Positions 12,848-24,779 of a stretch of DNA of 64,000 nucleotides are shown in pieces. Within the stretch, counting starts at the first letter, position 1. Every line of letters starts with the position of its first letter. Position numbers and translations under genes: made by a program. Origin of the DNA: Pseudevernia furfuracea (taxonomy: Eukaryota > Ascomycota > Lecanoromycetes > Lecanorales > Parmeliaceae); the NCBI GenBank assembly GCA_022315425.1, contig JAIUPT010000019.1, positions 1,102,490-1,166,489 on the forward strand, given 5' to 3'. The notes under the pieces were generated by a model. That model worked only from the letters and a program-made list of their open reading frames with translations, ran no database searches and had not been told where the DNA came from.

Positions 12848-14577
12848 ATGAACGAGATGAGTCGAAAAATGACAGGTAGCGAAGCGTTTGAGAAACGCAA
12901 GAAGGAGACAACTGGGGCAATAGTAGCAGGCTATGCTGCCGATAAGAGAGGGGAGCGTCGCCGGCGCGGGGGCGGAGAAGGAGAGGGACACGGGGACGCG
13001 ACGGGAAGGATACCGTCGTCACTAACAAATAGCAACGAACGGAGAGTAAGCCTACACGTGGAAAACGCGAAGAAACAGGCAACTGCGGCTATTGCGGCCC
13101 TAGAGGCCATAGAAAACACGTCGTACGAGGATCTAAACGCGTCAACTTGAAAGGTGCTTCAGAGGAGCATAGACCAGGCCAAAGCATACATACAGAAAGC
13201 TGACGGAGAACGCCAGAGAAAGAGTAAGGAACAGGGCTCACGAGGGGGCTGCGACAGCTGAGGAAGTACTCCCACGCGGAATAGATCCCCAGTAGGAAGC
13301 TGAGCAGAGGGAAACCCGTTCGAATCAGCAGCAAACGAAGCAACGGGGTCAGTCTCACGCCTAATATCGTTCGAGATCGAGGACACGAGAAAGAAGCGTC
13401 AGATCTTGATAGTCATACACAGGGAGGAGGAAAGGGTGACAATGAAGAAGATGAAGAGCGGGAGAATTCTCATCGTCTTTAAGAATGAACAGAAGCATGC
13501 TTCGTCAGGGCAGATCGTTATAATGAACAGGCTCCGAAGCGAAGACCTGTTACTGCAGACGACTACGCAAGAGGCCAGGGAGGCCCTCGAGAAAGACACG
13601 AAGTGAGTGTTAGAGATATATGGCTCGGCAGTAGTAGTGAGAAAGTTCTTCTCAGTAATGATTCACGAGATGAGGGTTTCGGAATTCGATACAGACAATT
13701 AGGCTGTTATCAAGGAAAGAATAGAGATAGAGAATCGAAGCCTGCACTCAGGACTCGAGGTAGTCAAGACACGATGATGTCACGGCGTTGACGCGGCAGT
13801 AGGGAGAGGGAGAAAGCAATACTCCTCTCTGATGCTGCACGTCGCGACGACGGAGATGGCTGACGGCCTTATTAGAAAGCATCTAATCGAGACAAGTGAG
13901 ATGAAGAGAGTGGAAAGATTTGATCAGGCAGCAATAGCTATGCAGTGTTATAACTATTAAAAACAGGAACATATGACTAGGGAGTGCTCAAACCCTACGC
14001 GCTGCGCAGAATGTAATCAAGATCATGACACACGCAGTCACCAGGAGAAGGCGCCAGAAACGCCAAAGGCCTGCGCTGGCTGCGGGGGCACAGGCCACGC
14101 AGCGTACGAGAAGACCTGCCCAGTAAGGGTCAGAGAAGCTCAGAGAACGCGTCAGAGAATAGCGACTAAGCCCCTACTGTATGGGCCGCTAAGGGAGAGA
14201 TCACCTCCGGCACCCCTGAAAAGGGGTGACGGATTTATACTAATAGGCTCAAAGAAGAAGAGAAAGGCAGCCCCAGAGGTAATCGAGTTGAGGAAGACGT
14301 CAAAGACTCAGAGAAGAAGTTAGAGTGTGCAGAGAGACAAGCAGAGAGTAGGAAGATCAACGACACGCTTTTAACTCTCTACTGTCGCTGAAGCGCTAGA
14401 ATAACAGACAATCGCAGCATCGAGTGTCCTCGAGAAGGCCACGCAATCTTTCCCTCAACAGGGGAGCCCTGTTAGCGAGATCTCCGTCCCTAGGGAGATA
14501 ACGTATAACTCAACGTTGAAAGAGATGATAAGCGCTATGCAGCCAGCACAGCAAGTAGAAGTAATCACAGATTAAGG
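12848..14577 (+). pseudogene. LINE ORF1, nucleic-acid-binding protein
   Basis: Would encode the RNA-binding partner of the LINE ribonucleoprotein. From the ATG at 12848 the frame is basic and Gly-rich (about residues 30-60), then passes several stops or shifts. A zinc-knuckle region lies at about 13945-14120: CYNY (damaged first knuckle) followed by HMTREC, CAECNQDHDTRSH, and CAGCGGTGHAAYEKTC. These are CCHC-type knuckles as in Tad1 ORF1. The C-terminal part (14130-14323) is basic. The tail continues to a stop just before ORF2 at 14608. Not functional as it stands. Confidence 0.82.
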
Positions 14578-14607
14578 AGATACAGAGATGTCAGACAACG
14601 GTGATCT

Positions 14608-17600
14608 ATGAAGAATATCGCGACGTTGAGAATCTTGCAGTACAATATAAGGAATAAATTGGAAACAATGACTGTCTTGTTAGCAGACGCAGGGATTCAA
14701 GATATTGACGTACTTGCGATTCAAGAATCAAGCTTCAACTCGCACACAGAATTCTCGTACAACTCAGAGACTAGTTAGTTTCATCTAGCACACCGCTCGG
14801 GGAAGAATACGAGAGTGTGCTTTTATATCAACAAGAGACTGAATTCGAAGAACTGGGATGTGAAGTTCGTGACAAAGAATATAAGTACGCTGAGAATTCG
14901 ACCCAGATAGGGAGAGGAAGCGAATCGAATCGAGAGGCTCTCAATTCACAATATCTACAATTCGAGCCCATCGCTATTCTCGATAAAGAACTTCTCTAGT
15001 CTATCACAGATTCTAGAGCTTCTGTAGAAGTCTGAAGAGCATCTCTTGCTCGAGAACTTCAATCTGCATTATTCTAGCTGAAATAACTTTGATAGATTCT
15101 CGTATCATAAAGAGGCGAATGATCTAATTGCAGTAACTGCAGAGAGAAGAATAAATCTAGCCCTGTTAAAGGGAGCAGTAACGTGGAGATCTCGAGAATA
15201 GAAGAGTGCGATCGATCTAGTCTTCACTACTTTAAGGGTAACGGAGGTAATAGTTCGTTGCCAAGTAGAACCGAATCTGCAGCATGGCTCGAATCACCTT
15301 TTAATACTTACGAAGCTCGATCTGGCAACGGAGAGCGCTTCGAAATAGCGACGTCGTGCTTGAAAGACAGCAAAATCAGAAGAGATAGCTAGAGAAGCTC
15401 AAGCACTAGACGCGACACTCTCATTAGATCCTTTAGCAAATTCGAAGTAGATCGATAACTATGTTAGTCTGCTTTATAGGGGACTTGATAAGATAGTGAA
15501 GAATATAGTATCGTGGGCTAAGTCGTTAGGGAAAGATAAGTTATTCTGGGACGGAGAGTGCAGCCTAGCAACAAAGAAAGCGAAGGCTAAGATATTTCGA
15601 TATCGAGTTAGTCGTAGCGAGCACGCAGAGCATGTATGGAGAGCGACACTCAAGAAGAGAAACAAGATAATAAGTAAGATCAAGACTCTTCACTTTCGTA
15701 GAGAAGTGCACGAGATGACGTAATCACTTAAAGAGGTCTGAGACATAGTCAGCTAAGCGAGAAACGACAGTATATGTCTCAAGTCTCTGTCGAAGTTCTC
15801 GTCAATGAGAAGAATAGGGAAAAGCCTAGTCACTACGTTTGAAGAAAAAGTTAATATTCTGAGAAAGACTTTCTTTCCTTCTTCCCCTCAGATAGATATC
15901 TTCGATATTTTAAAAGCAGTCTATTCTTCTTCGTTGTTAATAAGTAATTAGATCACGAAGAAAGAGATACGCAAGACTATCTTTAGATTAAAATTAGATA
16001 AAGCTTCAGAGATAGATGATCTGTTAAATCGCTTTTTAAGACTAGTTACAGAGAAGCTGCTCTCCAAGTTTAGACACTTATTTTAGACATGCGTAGACGT
16101 GGGCTATCACTCTAAGAAGTTTCGTAAGGCTAACATTATTGTGTTAAGAAAGTCAAAGAAGGAGAACTACTTCGAATCGAAGTCGTATAGATCAATAACA
16201 CTCTTAAGTACACTAAGGAAGACATTAAAGACAGTGATTGCGCGTAGACTTAGTGACTGCGCAGAAGATAATGATCTTCTTTCGCCAGAATAGATAGAAG
16301 TTAGAAGAAAGAGATTTACGAAGACAGTCCTGGAAACGATAGTAGATGTAATGTACACAGTCTGGGATTGCGAAAAGAATAAAGTTGTTAGCCTTCTCTC
16401 ACTAGATATGACAGGGGCTTTCGATAACGTCTCTTATCATCGTCTGCTTCACAATCTTAGACAGAAGGGGATCTCGAAGCTGATTGTGAACTGAACAAGA
16501 AGCTTTCTTATTAACAGAGAAATCTCTTTCACTCTAGAAAGAATAACAAGTAGGCTGAAGCCTACAGAGACGGGGATTCCATAAGGATCTTCGATGTCGT
16601 TTATTCTTTTTCTATTCTTCAACGCTTTCTTGATTAAGAGATGTGCGAAGATCAAGTTGAAACTGCAAGTAGAAGAATTCGTTGACGATATTTATTTGCT
16701 GACATATGAGAAGAGCACTGAGGCAAACTGCGAGACTCTTAGAAAAGTATACGAAATCTGTCTGTAATGAGTAGAAACTCATGAAGCGACGTTCGCGTCA
16801 AAGAAATACGAGCTAATTCACCTGATAAGGAGTTCAGAAAAGTTCAATATGAGGGTCAGCGTCGATCTAGGCTCTATAACGATAAAGTCAAAGACTAGTA
16901 TTCGCGTGTTAGGACTGCAGATCGACGGCAAACTTCGTTAAGAATCTCATATTAGAGAAGTCAAGGTCAAGATGAAATCGTAATGCAGAGCACTATCAAT
17001 AACTGCAGTCTTAATATGGGGCGCCACACTAAACAAAGCAAGACAAGTGTATAGCTCTATTATACGATCAGCGATGACATACGCAGCAGCAACGTGACAC
17101 ACATTACGAGATCTTCGAGATAGCAAGCGATCTCACGTTAAGACCCTAGAGACTATATAGAATGAATGTCTGCGGAGAGTAGTCGAGGCATATAAAGTTA
17201 TCAATAAGAGAGTCGTCGAAGCGGAGACAGAGATTCCCTCTCTCCAGATCACGATGAATCAAGCAATACTTCGAAATCAAGCACTTAGAGGCAGTCACCC
17301 CGTTACGAAGCTAGGAAATGCGAGGATTCGAAGAAAGCTAAGAGAGAAACGAGATAAAAGACGAGTAGTTCTCTAGATCCCAGTAGAAGATAAAGAAGAG
17401 TGAGCTCTAAGAACGCTTCGACTCAAAAATTGAGACTCTTTATAGACACCTGACGAAGAAAGAATGTCAAGAAAGGCTAGAGACCTTGTTGAAGACTGGC
17501 AGAAAGTAGCCTAAGAAGCAGTGTGAGCTCAGTACCAGACTGAGATCCCAGAAGAACGACGCAGCCCCGCACAAAGAGGAGATCTATGATCAAATAGAAG

Positions 17601-18150
17601 ATCTCTTTATAAAGGCCTAGCAAAAGTAGAGAGCTTCGCTTTAACCCAGTTACGAATAGAGAAGATTGATCTAGCACACTTTCTATATGTGTGCAGAGTC
17701 TCTGAGATACTCTCTTTCGCATACGAGTGTGGCTGGAGAAAATAGGATGTTAGACACGTTCTCGTATTCTGCCCAAGGCTGAGGAGCGAGAGACAAACTC
17801 TCCTGGAGAAGGCTGGGATAGCTGATCTGAGAGAGATGCTAACAACCTCGCGAGGGGCAAAGGCCGCAGCGCGATGACTGATCTCGATTGACCTTCTAGA
17901 ATAGTTCTCGCTGGCTAAGGAGCAGTTATATGACAGGCAATAATAGAAGCAGCAACAAGTACTTCAAGAAGGCACACGAATTCGTACGAACAGATTAGGA
18001 AACGCAGTGTGGTAGGAAGACTATACGACAAGAAGATGCGATAAGAAAGAATAGCGAGAGTTTTTACCCTGTTTCGACTAGTCGGAGAAAGGTTTCTCTT
18101 GTAATATAGCCTAAGCAGTAGCCCGTAATTACTCTCCGTAGCTTGAGTAG
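14608..18150 (+). pseudogene. LINE ORF2: endonuclease, reverse transcriptase, C-terminal zinc knuckle
   Basis: ORF2 opens MKNIATLRILQYNIRN, followed by DIDVLAIQES, the start of an APE-type endonuclease domain that nicks the target for target-primed reverse transcription. The RT domain covers about 15950-16950: SYRSITLLST (about 16180), SLLSLDMTGAFDNVS (about 16390-16435), GIP-stop-GSSMSFILFLFFNA (about 16575-16630) and the catalytic FVDD at 16678-16689. Downstream ECLRRVVEAYKVI (about 17165-17210) matches the post-RT region of Tad-clade elements. The end has a zinc-knuckle layout with YVC, YECGW and RHVLVFCP (about 17685-17775). Many Trp codons are TGA. A ribonuclease H domain is not clear. 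Confidence 0.88.
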
Positions 18151-18187
18151 ACACGAGTATAAAATCAAATCAAATCTATCATCGAAT

Positions 18188-18780
18188 ATAACTTCATCTC
18201 ACAACGATAGTCATCGAAGCGACTATTCTGAATTCGAATTTCTGTCGAAGACTCAATATAAGAAGAACGTTATTTCTCTTCGAAGGTCTACACGTCTTTA
18301 ACAATTATCTTCGATACAGTTTCAGCGAAAATTAGATCAATTCAAATCTTTCTTGTCTCTAAGTACCTTTTATCTTAATAATATCGTTCGTATCTATCGA
18401 AGATTCAAGTATAAGCACTTCTCATTTCTCGTACAAGAACTCGAAGATTAATAACAAAAGTTGTTAGATATCGATAAGACTCTCGAGAACTCTGACGAAG
18501 ATCAAAGCATCTATTTCACTCTCACTACTTTCGCGAACGTTAACAATGTCGACTTTCAATTCGAAGTCAGCGAAGACACTCTTAGTGCTTCAAGTGATAT
18601 TAAGTTATTCGATCTTCGTGCTAAAAGTTCTCTAAATCTCACTTCTTCGACTTCGACTTCTTCGACTTTAAGATCTTCGTCTTTTATCGCCTTAGTCATC
18701 TCTTAAGCTAAGTCTTTCGTTTAAGCATTATCGTCGTCATTATTCATATCGTACGTGTCGTTCTTAAAAATCTTTTTAGT
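18188..18780 (+). pseudogene. Copia copy D 5' coding region (N-terminal gag or upstream ORF)
   Basis: Continuation of copia copy D after the LINE. A frame of 81 codons from 18461 (MLDIDKTLENSDEDQSIYF) is Ser/Thr/Asp rich, and the same frame occurs in copy E at 45605-45850. Function is not known; by position it is the region between leader and gag core. The 3' edge is the SDR element. Confidence 0.55.
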
Positions 18781-18811
18781 AACTCTTAACATCTATAACC
18801 GACGAAGAATT
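18781..18811 (+). repeat. Left copy of a 31-bp direct repeat flanking SDR copy C
   Basis: Starts AACTCTTAACATCTATAA and ends GACGAAGAATT. The right copy is 23234-23264 with one C/T difference. Copy E carries this copia sequence only once (near 45935). Confidence 0.85.
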
Positions 18812-19001
18812 GACAGAGGGTTAGTGGGCCTTAATCTCGCACTCGCGTATAGCATGTTGGTTGCATGCTATTTTTGGATTTGGTAGACGTGTCCTTTGCA
18901 GGGGACAGGTCTCATTTGAGAGCAGCATAAGTAGCTGCATTTCATCTGCGTTTGACTCTTTATTCGAATTGATCTCTTTCAGAGCAATAGTATTCTTTCG
19001 T
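18811..19001 (+). repeat. A1 terminal repeat of SDR copy C
   Basis: 191 bp matching the 202-bp A repeats at 50580-50781 and 55016-55217; the first bases TTGACCCGGC are lacking. Contains the inverted stretch TAGCATGTTGGTTGCATGCTA. Confidence 0.88.
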
Positions 19002-19098
19002 AGACACGTAAGCAACACGCTGTCACCTGACCTCGTATTCTATTCTTATTAGCATATTCTTCTATTACTAGATCACTCACATCGTATCTCATCGTTCA

Positions 19099-21996
19099 AT
19101 GACCCCCGCAGCTATGACAACTCGTTTTAGGGCGATCAACCTCGTTCAAAAGACGTCCCAGAAGGCGTCTTTCTCAAAGAAGGTCACATCAAAGACATCG
19201 ATCAAGAAGATCACTGTCTCAGTGGCATCAAAATCTCAGAGTGTTACGAAAAAACGTCCTGCCCGTCGCCTAGCCGTTTCAGAAACCCCACCACGTGATG
19301 TTACTCCAGAGGCGTCGGCCTCTGGGGCCTCGATCGAGACAGTCAGTTCATCCGTCGTCGAAGAAGCCCCCCCGTCGTCACATCGTACTTCGCTGGATCA
19401 GCAAATCGCAGTCTTGGTCAAGGATTATGAGGCTAATACGCCGCGATCCAAATCCCACCACGCGTCTCATCGTTCCAAGTCTCATCGCCGGTCTCATCAC
19501 CGGTTCAAATCTCATCATGGGTCTCGTCATCGATTCAAGTCTCATTATCGTCGACACGATTTATTCTTAGAATTCTCGGGGTTCTCCTCGTTAGATTCGA
19601 AGGCAGGGGACGGGTCAAGAGTCTCTTTTTTGCATGAAGAAGGTAATAAACTCTTTCTTAAACTTTATGAGCGTTTTCGAGTCGTTGATATCAAATACTT
19701 CAAACAAATCTTCTATGAAACCTTCAAGCTCAAGAATCTGATCAAGTTAGCTCACGATTACATCGATTGAACGTGAAGTATCAAGAACGGTAAGGATAAG
19801 AAGAATAAGAATACTCAGAAGGTCTTCGATCTTAATCAACTTCTCCGCTGCTTTGACGTGTATTGTCAGATCGTTTGTTTCTTCGCAGCACGTTCTCATG
19901 TAGCCTTGAAACTTCATGAGGCCCTCATTGACTATCGTATTCGTCTATCGAACTTTTCAGTCCACTATCGCTTCGACTTCATTAAGTAGTATCACTACTC
20001 TTTCATGTTCGCGCGTATACTCAACGAGCAGAACATTTCTCTGTCATGATTCATCGAGAATATGCGTTGTTTCAACTTTCTTGTTCGAAAGACAGTCTCT
20101 GCGATCAACGACATCAAGCAACATTCGAGTGACCAGGTCATCAAGTCCTTCTCTTCAGGGGGCACAATGATCTGCAACAACTTCAACGTCGGCAAATGCA
20201 ATTACGGGCAATGCAGATACGCACATGTTTGCTTTAATTGTCAGCAGAATCACGCTGCCATGGCATGTATTAAGCCTCAGGCCTTCAATGCCAATTCGGT
20301 TCCGCTGGGACAACGAGTCACTAAATCATTCGATTGACTCGCAACGAGCTGTTCAGCCTCGTCGTCGCTGATCTTCGTATCCGAGAGGTTCTCTTACACT
20401 CCATTCGAGGCGTTCGATTCTGATTTGCCTCAGCAAGGCCCGTTGAAAATAGAACGATGAGAGGCCTGATTGAAGAATCACTCGGATACCACTTATGCCA
20501 AGACGCTAGTGGGTATTCTTCGAAAGGGGGCCAAAATTGGATATCGAGGTCCACCTCTCAATCATAGAAATAAGAATCATTTTTCAGCCCTCAGCGCACC
20601 TGATATACTGACGGCGGACCTTCAGAAACAGCTTCAGCAGAATCGATTGACCATGGTAGATATGAATTCCGAACCCCAATTCGTTTGCTCCCCTCTGGGA
20701 CTCGTACCGAAACATGACGACGGTTGAAGACGTATTCACGATTTATCCTTCCCATATGACTGTTCAGTCAACGACGACATATTCCAAGCGTGGGGTGCAC
20801 TAAAATATACGACATTCGACGAGGCAGTGAACGCACTGTTGCAGCAGGGTCGAGGAGCCCGACTGGTCAAACGAGACCTCAAGGATACATTTCGACATAT
20901 CTCGGTGGCCTCTTTAGATCAATGATTGCTAGACTTCCTTTGTGACAATTTCTACTGACTAGAACGTTATCTATCATTCGGGCTTCGAACGTCATCGTTT
21001 CTATTCGACCTGTTCGTCAAGGGCGTCAATTGGGTGCTTATTGCGGTGTTACATTGGTTCGTAATGCTTCACTATCTGAACGACTTCTTCGCGATTCTAC
21101 CCTCGTGAATTAATACAGAGGTATATGGTCGACAATTCGACGAGCTGTGCAGCGATTTGGACCTCATGGTCAACCACACGAAGGACATTCTTGGTACCAT
21201 AGCCGATTTCCTGGGAATCGAACTCGACAGTATACTCATGCAGGCGAGACTCCCTTCGAACAAGCTCGATCGGGCGAGAAAGACGATGACAGACCTCCTA
21301 AAAAGAGCGACAATCCCGCATCGTGAGCTCGAGTCAGCGATAGGATTCCTATCCTTTGCGGCGAAAATCGTCATTCCCGGGAGGGCATTCTTGAGAAGAC
21401 TGTTCGACGCCATTCGAAGACCGGTGACGATTATTCGACTGTTCATCGATATGAAAGCCGATCTGTTATGATGAAAGACCTTTCTCAAAGACTGGAATGA
21501 TCTCAAACTGCTGCGTAACGTCGCCAGTCGACGATCATGATACATTTGAACTGATATCTCGGGGAAGCTTGACATAGAAGACTACATTCTGAAACATTCT
21601 GATCTTTTATCACACGTTCAGAACGTCTTCAGCACACGCGTGGCCTCGCGACATACTCGTAAAGACATTTAGTTCAAGAAAATGGCAGTCATACTTCATG
21701 CAATTCGCGTATAAGTGAATAGACTGTCAGGTACTCGCTTAATACTTCACTGTGACAACGAGAACTGCGTCCATGAACTCCGAAAGTCCTCCATTCGTGG
21801 ACCTGCGATGGCATCGCTTCGAACGATAGCTATGCTGATAGTCAGTCACGATATTCTTCTGATCCCTACATGGATTCCGATCAAGGCAAACGAGCTGACG
21901 AATGACCTTTCTCGTTTTCGATATCGAAAAATTGCTGACAAATATCCACAGCTGAACCACCTGTCGAGATATCGATCTATCACTCCGCCCCGCTAG
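19099..21996 (+). pseudogene. SDR copy C gag-RT-RNase H polyprotein
   Basis: One long frame interrupted mostly by TGA at former Trp codons. Gag: 223 open codons from 19099 (MTPAAMTTRF), Ser/Lys/Arg rich, with an Arg/Ser/His repeat region at about 19445-19560. A CCCH zinc finger follows at about 20170-20240 (CNNFNVGKC, then NYGQCRYAH). RT: PQFVCSPLGLVPKHDDG (about 20672-20725), LVKRDLKDTFRHI (about 20865-20905), catalytic motif YLND at 21073-21084 where YLDD is usual. RNase H-like: LILHCDNENCVHEL (about 21736-21780) and ELTNDLSRF (about 21890). Acts in element reverse transcription. Copy F shows the same order and the same Asn. Confidence 0.85.
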
Positions 21997-22070
21997 GGCG
22001 AGACCCACCGCGATGGTGATACAATCAGGCCTCGATGCCGCGAGACCTCGCTCGTCTTCTCTGATGGGGG

Positions 22071-23012
22071 TTGACACGAAACATCCGTCGAACCTATTCG
22101 ACGTCAATCAAGTTCTACAACACTCACTGTGCGATGAATCGCATTCAATTCTTCTTTCCGACGACCTTTCTCTCGTTGAGAACCTGGGTAACGACCCTGA
22201 GTATCAGACGGGTTAAGACGAAGTTCATTAAGGCATATCTAACCGATGTTAGGTCAGCCCATGTGAATATGGGATTTGAGAACTTGACAGTCTTTCACAG
22301 TGCACAGCTAAAGAGAGTCGTAGACGATACTCGTCGTCTACGAGACGAAGGCGAAATTCGAGAAAGGTGTTCAATTACGAAGGATGTTCTTCTACGACTT
22401 CTGAAATGCTTTTATAAGATCATCAAGCATGATACAACGATGCAGACAGTATTCTATCTCGCCTTTGTAGCCTTTCTCAGAGTGAGCGAGTTCACATACG
22501 AATCGAAAGACCTTCGCGACGAGGACTTCGACAATTGGTTTCTAACACGTCGCCACGTGAGGCTGTACGAAGACCACCTCGAATTGACGTTGCCAGCATT
22601 CAAGACGGACCCCTTCAGGCAAGGCGTCACGCTGTTCGTATCAGGCACGAACGACGAGACATGTGCCGTGCGTGCATTGAGATATCTGTTCAATAAGTGG
22701 TCGACATCGCTATCCTCGCCCCTCTTCGCGGTCGACGGGGGCTTTATCAGAAGAACGGTCACTCACAATCTACGTCTAGCATTGAGGTCCAGCGGTCTTT
22801 CAGGTCACTACTCTGGTCATTTCTTTCGTCGAGGGGCAGCTATTACTGCGAGGTTAGCAGGTCTAAGCGAAGACGAAATCAAGCTGTTAGGCAGATGGAA
22901 ATCGAACTTCTATCGTCTCTATATCAAGACCCACTCAGCCTATATTCTCGCCGCGTCGCGTCGACAACAGCGTGTCATCGATTCATTCCTCGAGGACGAA
23001 TCGAATGACTAG
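22071..23012 (+). CDS. Tyrosine recombinase of SDR copy C (open, 313 codons)
   Basis: Uninterrupted frame ending in TAG at 23010-23012. The C-terminal half has the tyrosine-recombinase pattern: LRVSEFTYE with the first catalytic Arg (about 22475-22500), HFFRRG giving His-x-x-Arg (about 22818-22836), LLGRWKSN with the Trp position (about 22888-22910), then YRLYI with the candidate nucleophilic Tyr (about 22910-22925). It would insert a circular DNA intermediate without a DDE integrase. The start is uncertain: the first ~40 codons may belong to another frame, since the pol frame ends at 21996. It is the only long undamaged coding frame of a recognisable enzyme in the window. Copies F and G carry broken versions. 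Confidence 0.82.
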   Translation: MTRNIRRTYSTSIKFYNTHCAMNRIQFFFPTTFLSLRTWVTTLSIRRVKTKFIKAYLTDVRSAHVNMGFENLTVFHSAQLKRVVDDTRRLRDEGEIRERCSITKDVLLRLLKCFYKIIKHDTTMQTVFYLAFVAFLRVSEFTYESKDLRDEDFDNWFLTRRHVRLYEDHLELTLPAFKTDPFRQGVTLFVSGTNDETCAVRALRYLFNKWSTSLSSPLFAVDGGFIRRTVTHNLRLALRSSGLSGHYSGHFFRRGAAITARLAGLSEDEIKLLGRWKSNFYRLYIKTHSAYILAASRRQQRVIDSFLEDESND

Positions 23013-23079
23013 CCGTTATCGCGTTCTCTGTTCCTCAGCGCTGGTGCGGCCGTCCTCTTCGAGGCCGTTGCTTGGGGTT

Positions 23080-23235
23080 TGGGAGTTTTTCTAGCGCTGG
23101 GGTACGAGAACACGCCTGCTCAGGCCTCTGTTGGCTCAGAATCCTGGCGTTGGACGGCCCAATCACATCTACGAGTTCTGTATAGCCTCATGTTGCCCAG
23201 TTGAGTCTTTGTCACGTGCGAATTAAGTACACTAA
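23080..23235 (+). repeat. B repeat of SDR copy C (156 bp)
   Basis: Runs from TGGGAGTTTTTCTAGCGC to TTAAGTACACTAA; identical in extent to the B repeats of copies F and G. Confidence 0.9.
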
Positions 23236-23264
23236 CTCTTAACATCTATAATCGACGAAGAATT
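23234..23264 (+). repeat. Right copy of the 31-bp repeat flanking SDR copy C
   Basis: Matches 18781-18811 with one transition. The last two bases of the element (AA) overlap the first two of the repeat. Confidence 0.85.
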
Positions 23265-23389
23265 AAGCGTATAAGACGTCGTAAGAAACATGTCAGCTCT
23301 AATAGTTTTAATGACTAATTCTCTCGAAGGGGGAAGCGCTTTTTCTCTAAACTTTATTATTATTTTGAAGTTCAATCTGGGATATCGTC

Positions 23390-24720
23390 GATGAAAGCAG
23401 GATATCAACAATTGATTAATGCTTAACAATCTTATTTTCTTTAATGCGATCATTAGTCATAGAGTCTGCATCGCTATCTTTTATCGTTTCGAAGATAACG
23501 ATCGCGAACTCGTCGAAGTCGAATTCGACGATAAAGATTCTTAGATTATGCTCGATGCTCTAATCAAGAACTATTAGTCTAAGAGCACGAATCTTTATAG
23601 AGAACTAATACGTCGAATATTCGATCTCACTCTTGAAGAAGAGAGAGTTCGTCAATATAAAAAGAACTTTTATAAGATCATCTTCGACATTATCAGCCTT
23701 CATAAATCCCTCGTCATTTCGAAGTCTCTGCGAATTCTAATTTTCCTTATAAGACTTAACGACTCTTACGACATGTTCGAGTCAAGTTATATTCAAAATC
23801 ATAATCTCTTTGAGAACAAGTTCGTTAAGTTTTAAGAGATTTTCGTGATCGTCGTGAACGAAGAAGTTAGAATCTTCTTCAAAGAAGAAGAACTAATTAT
23901 ATATGTCGCTTACAACGATAAGAACAAAGATAAACAAGCTACTTTTAACAATCTCGACGACTCTAACATTAATCGTGAGATCTGTTCTTCGTATAAGATA
24001 GCTAATCGCAAATTCAGATATTCTTCTATCAAATGCTGAATCAAGTTCTCTTATCTTAAGTCTGAGAAATTCATAACGAAAGAGAAAAAGAAGAAGAAGA
24101 TAAAGATCTTCGATTACGAAGATGAACTCTCAAGCAATAAGCGTAAGCGCATCGAAGAGATGTCTTTTAATATCTCTGCTCTAGAGAAGAACGATTATCT
24201 TAATGTCAATTATATCTTTCTAAAGAAACTAAACTTCATTATACACTATTCGAATATCAATTCGAACGACTTTAATATTCTCGGTGCGACTGATAATCAA
24301 GTCATCAATCTAATCGTCACGAAAGTTCTCGAACATAGTCTCATAACTGCGAATTTCGTGAATCTTCTTATTCGAGTCGTCGTAGATTCAGACTGCTCTC
24401 GTTATTCTTTCGCGAATCGTTCGATATTTATTACCTACGAAAAGATCTACTCTCGATCGATCAAGAGCATCGAGAGAAGCGAAGTGTAGTCTTAAGACTA
24501 TAACATTATTAGTCTCGACTGTGTAATTAGGGGAGAGTGTGTGACAGTTACTTTACGAAATGTCTTATATATACTCGATATGAGCGTCAATCTTCTCTCG
24601 ATCGATAAACTTCTAAACTTCGATATCGCTGTCTTCTTTTATAAGATAGAATATATTCTCATCAAGAACGATCTAAAGCTTATCGATACTCGTAATCGTG
24701 ATCTCTTCTTTTTAAATCTC
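23390..24720 (+). pseudogene. Copia copy D gag and protease region
   Basis: Damaged gag then protease. A UBN2-like gag stretch lies at about 23530-23900 (LYRELIRRIFDLT, FLIRLNDSYDMFES). It is followed by a Lys/Glu-rich spacer and a protease-like motif VVDSDCSRYSFANRS at about 24370-24425, where the usual Asp-Ser-Gly has become Asp-Ser-Asp. NVLYILDMSVNLLSIDKL (about 24559-24612) is the conserved spacer before the copia integrase. Copy E has the gag start at 63896-64000. Confidence 0.75.
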
Positions 24721-24779
24721 TAATAGAGTCGAAACAGTGCTCTAATCGCCTATAGTGTGTTCTCGAATCTCATTTATTA

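Larger units (their letters stand above)
12790..18174 (+). mobile_element. Tad-like non-LTR retrotransposon (LINE), near full length
   Basis: A 5385-bp LINE flanked by a 13-bp duplication tctatcatcgaat (12777-12789 and 18175-18187). It has two ORFs (zinc-knuckle ORF1; endonuclease-RT ORF2) and ends in an A-rich tail AAAATCAAATCAAA. Stops are scattered but domains are easy to read and composition is closer to 50% GC than its surroundings, so it is less mutated than its host copia. Confidence 0.93.
18811..23235 (+). mobile_element. SDR-type tyrosine-recombinase retrotransposon (Ngaro-like), copy C
   Basis: Retroelement with gag, RT, RNase H and a tyrosine recombinase instead of an integrase, inserted in copia copy D. 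Compared with copy F it has A1 (first ~10 bp missing), the ORFs, and one B repeat; the A2-linker-B2 part is absent. That is the product expected from recombination between B1 and B2. A 31-bp direct repeat flanks it. It is the best preserved copy: its recombinase ORF is open. Confidence 0.88.

Noticed and set aside
12708..13386. Minus-strand ORFs opposite LINE ORF1
   Set aside because: They lie antisense to the ORF1 frame with its downstream zinc knuckles and have no domain of their own.
19099..21996. TGA read as tryptophan (alternative genetic code)
   Set aside because: TGG is also used for Trp in the same frames, and sister copies show GG to GA changes in non-coding repeats as well, so mutation explains the TGA codons.
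21739..22107. Minus-strand ORF of 122 codons, also present opposite at 51910-52278
   Set aside because: Antisense to the RNase H region of the SDR element; conservation follows from the sense strand.
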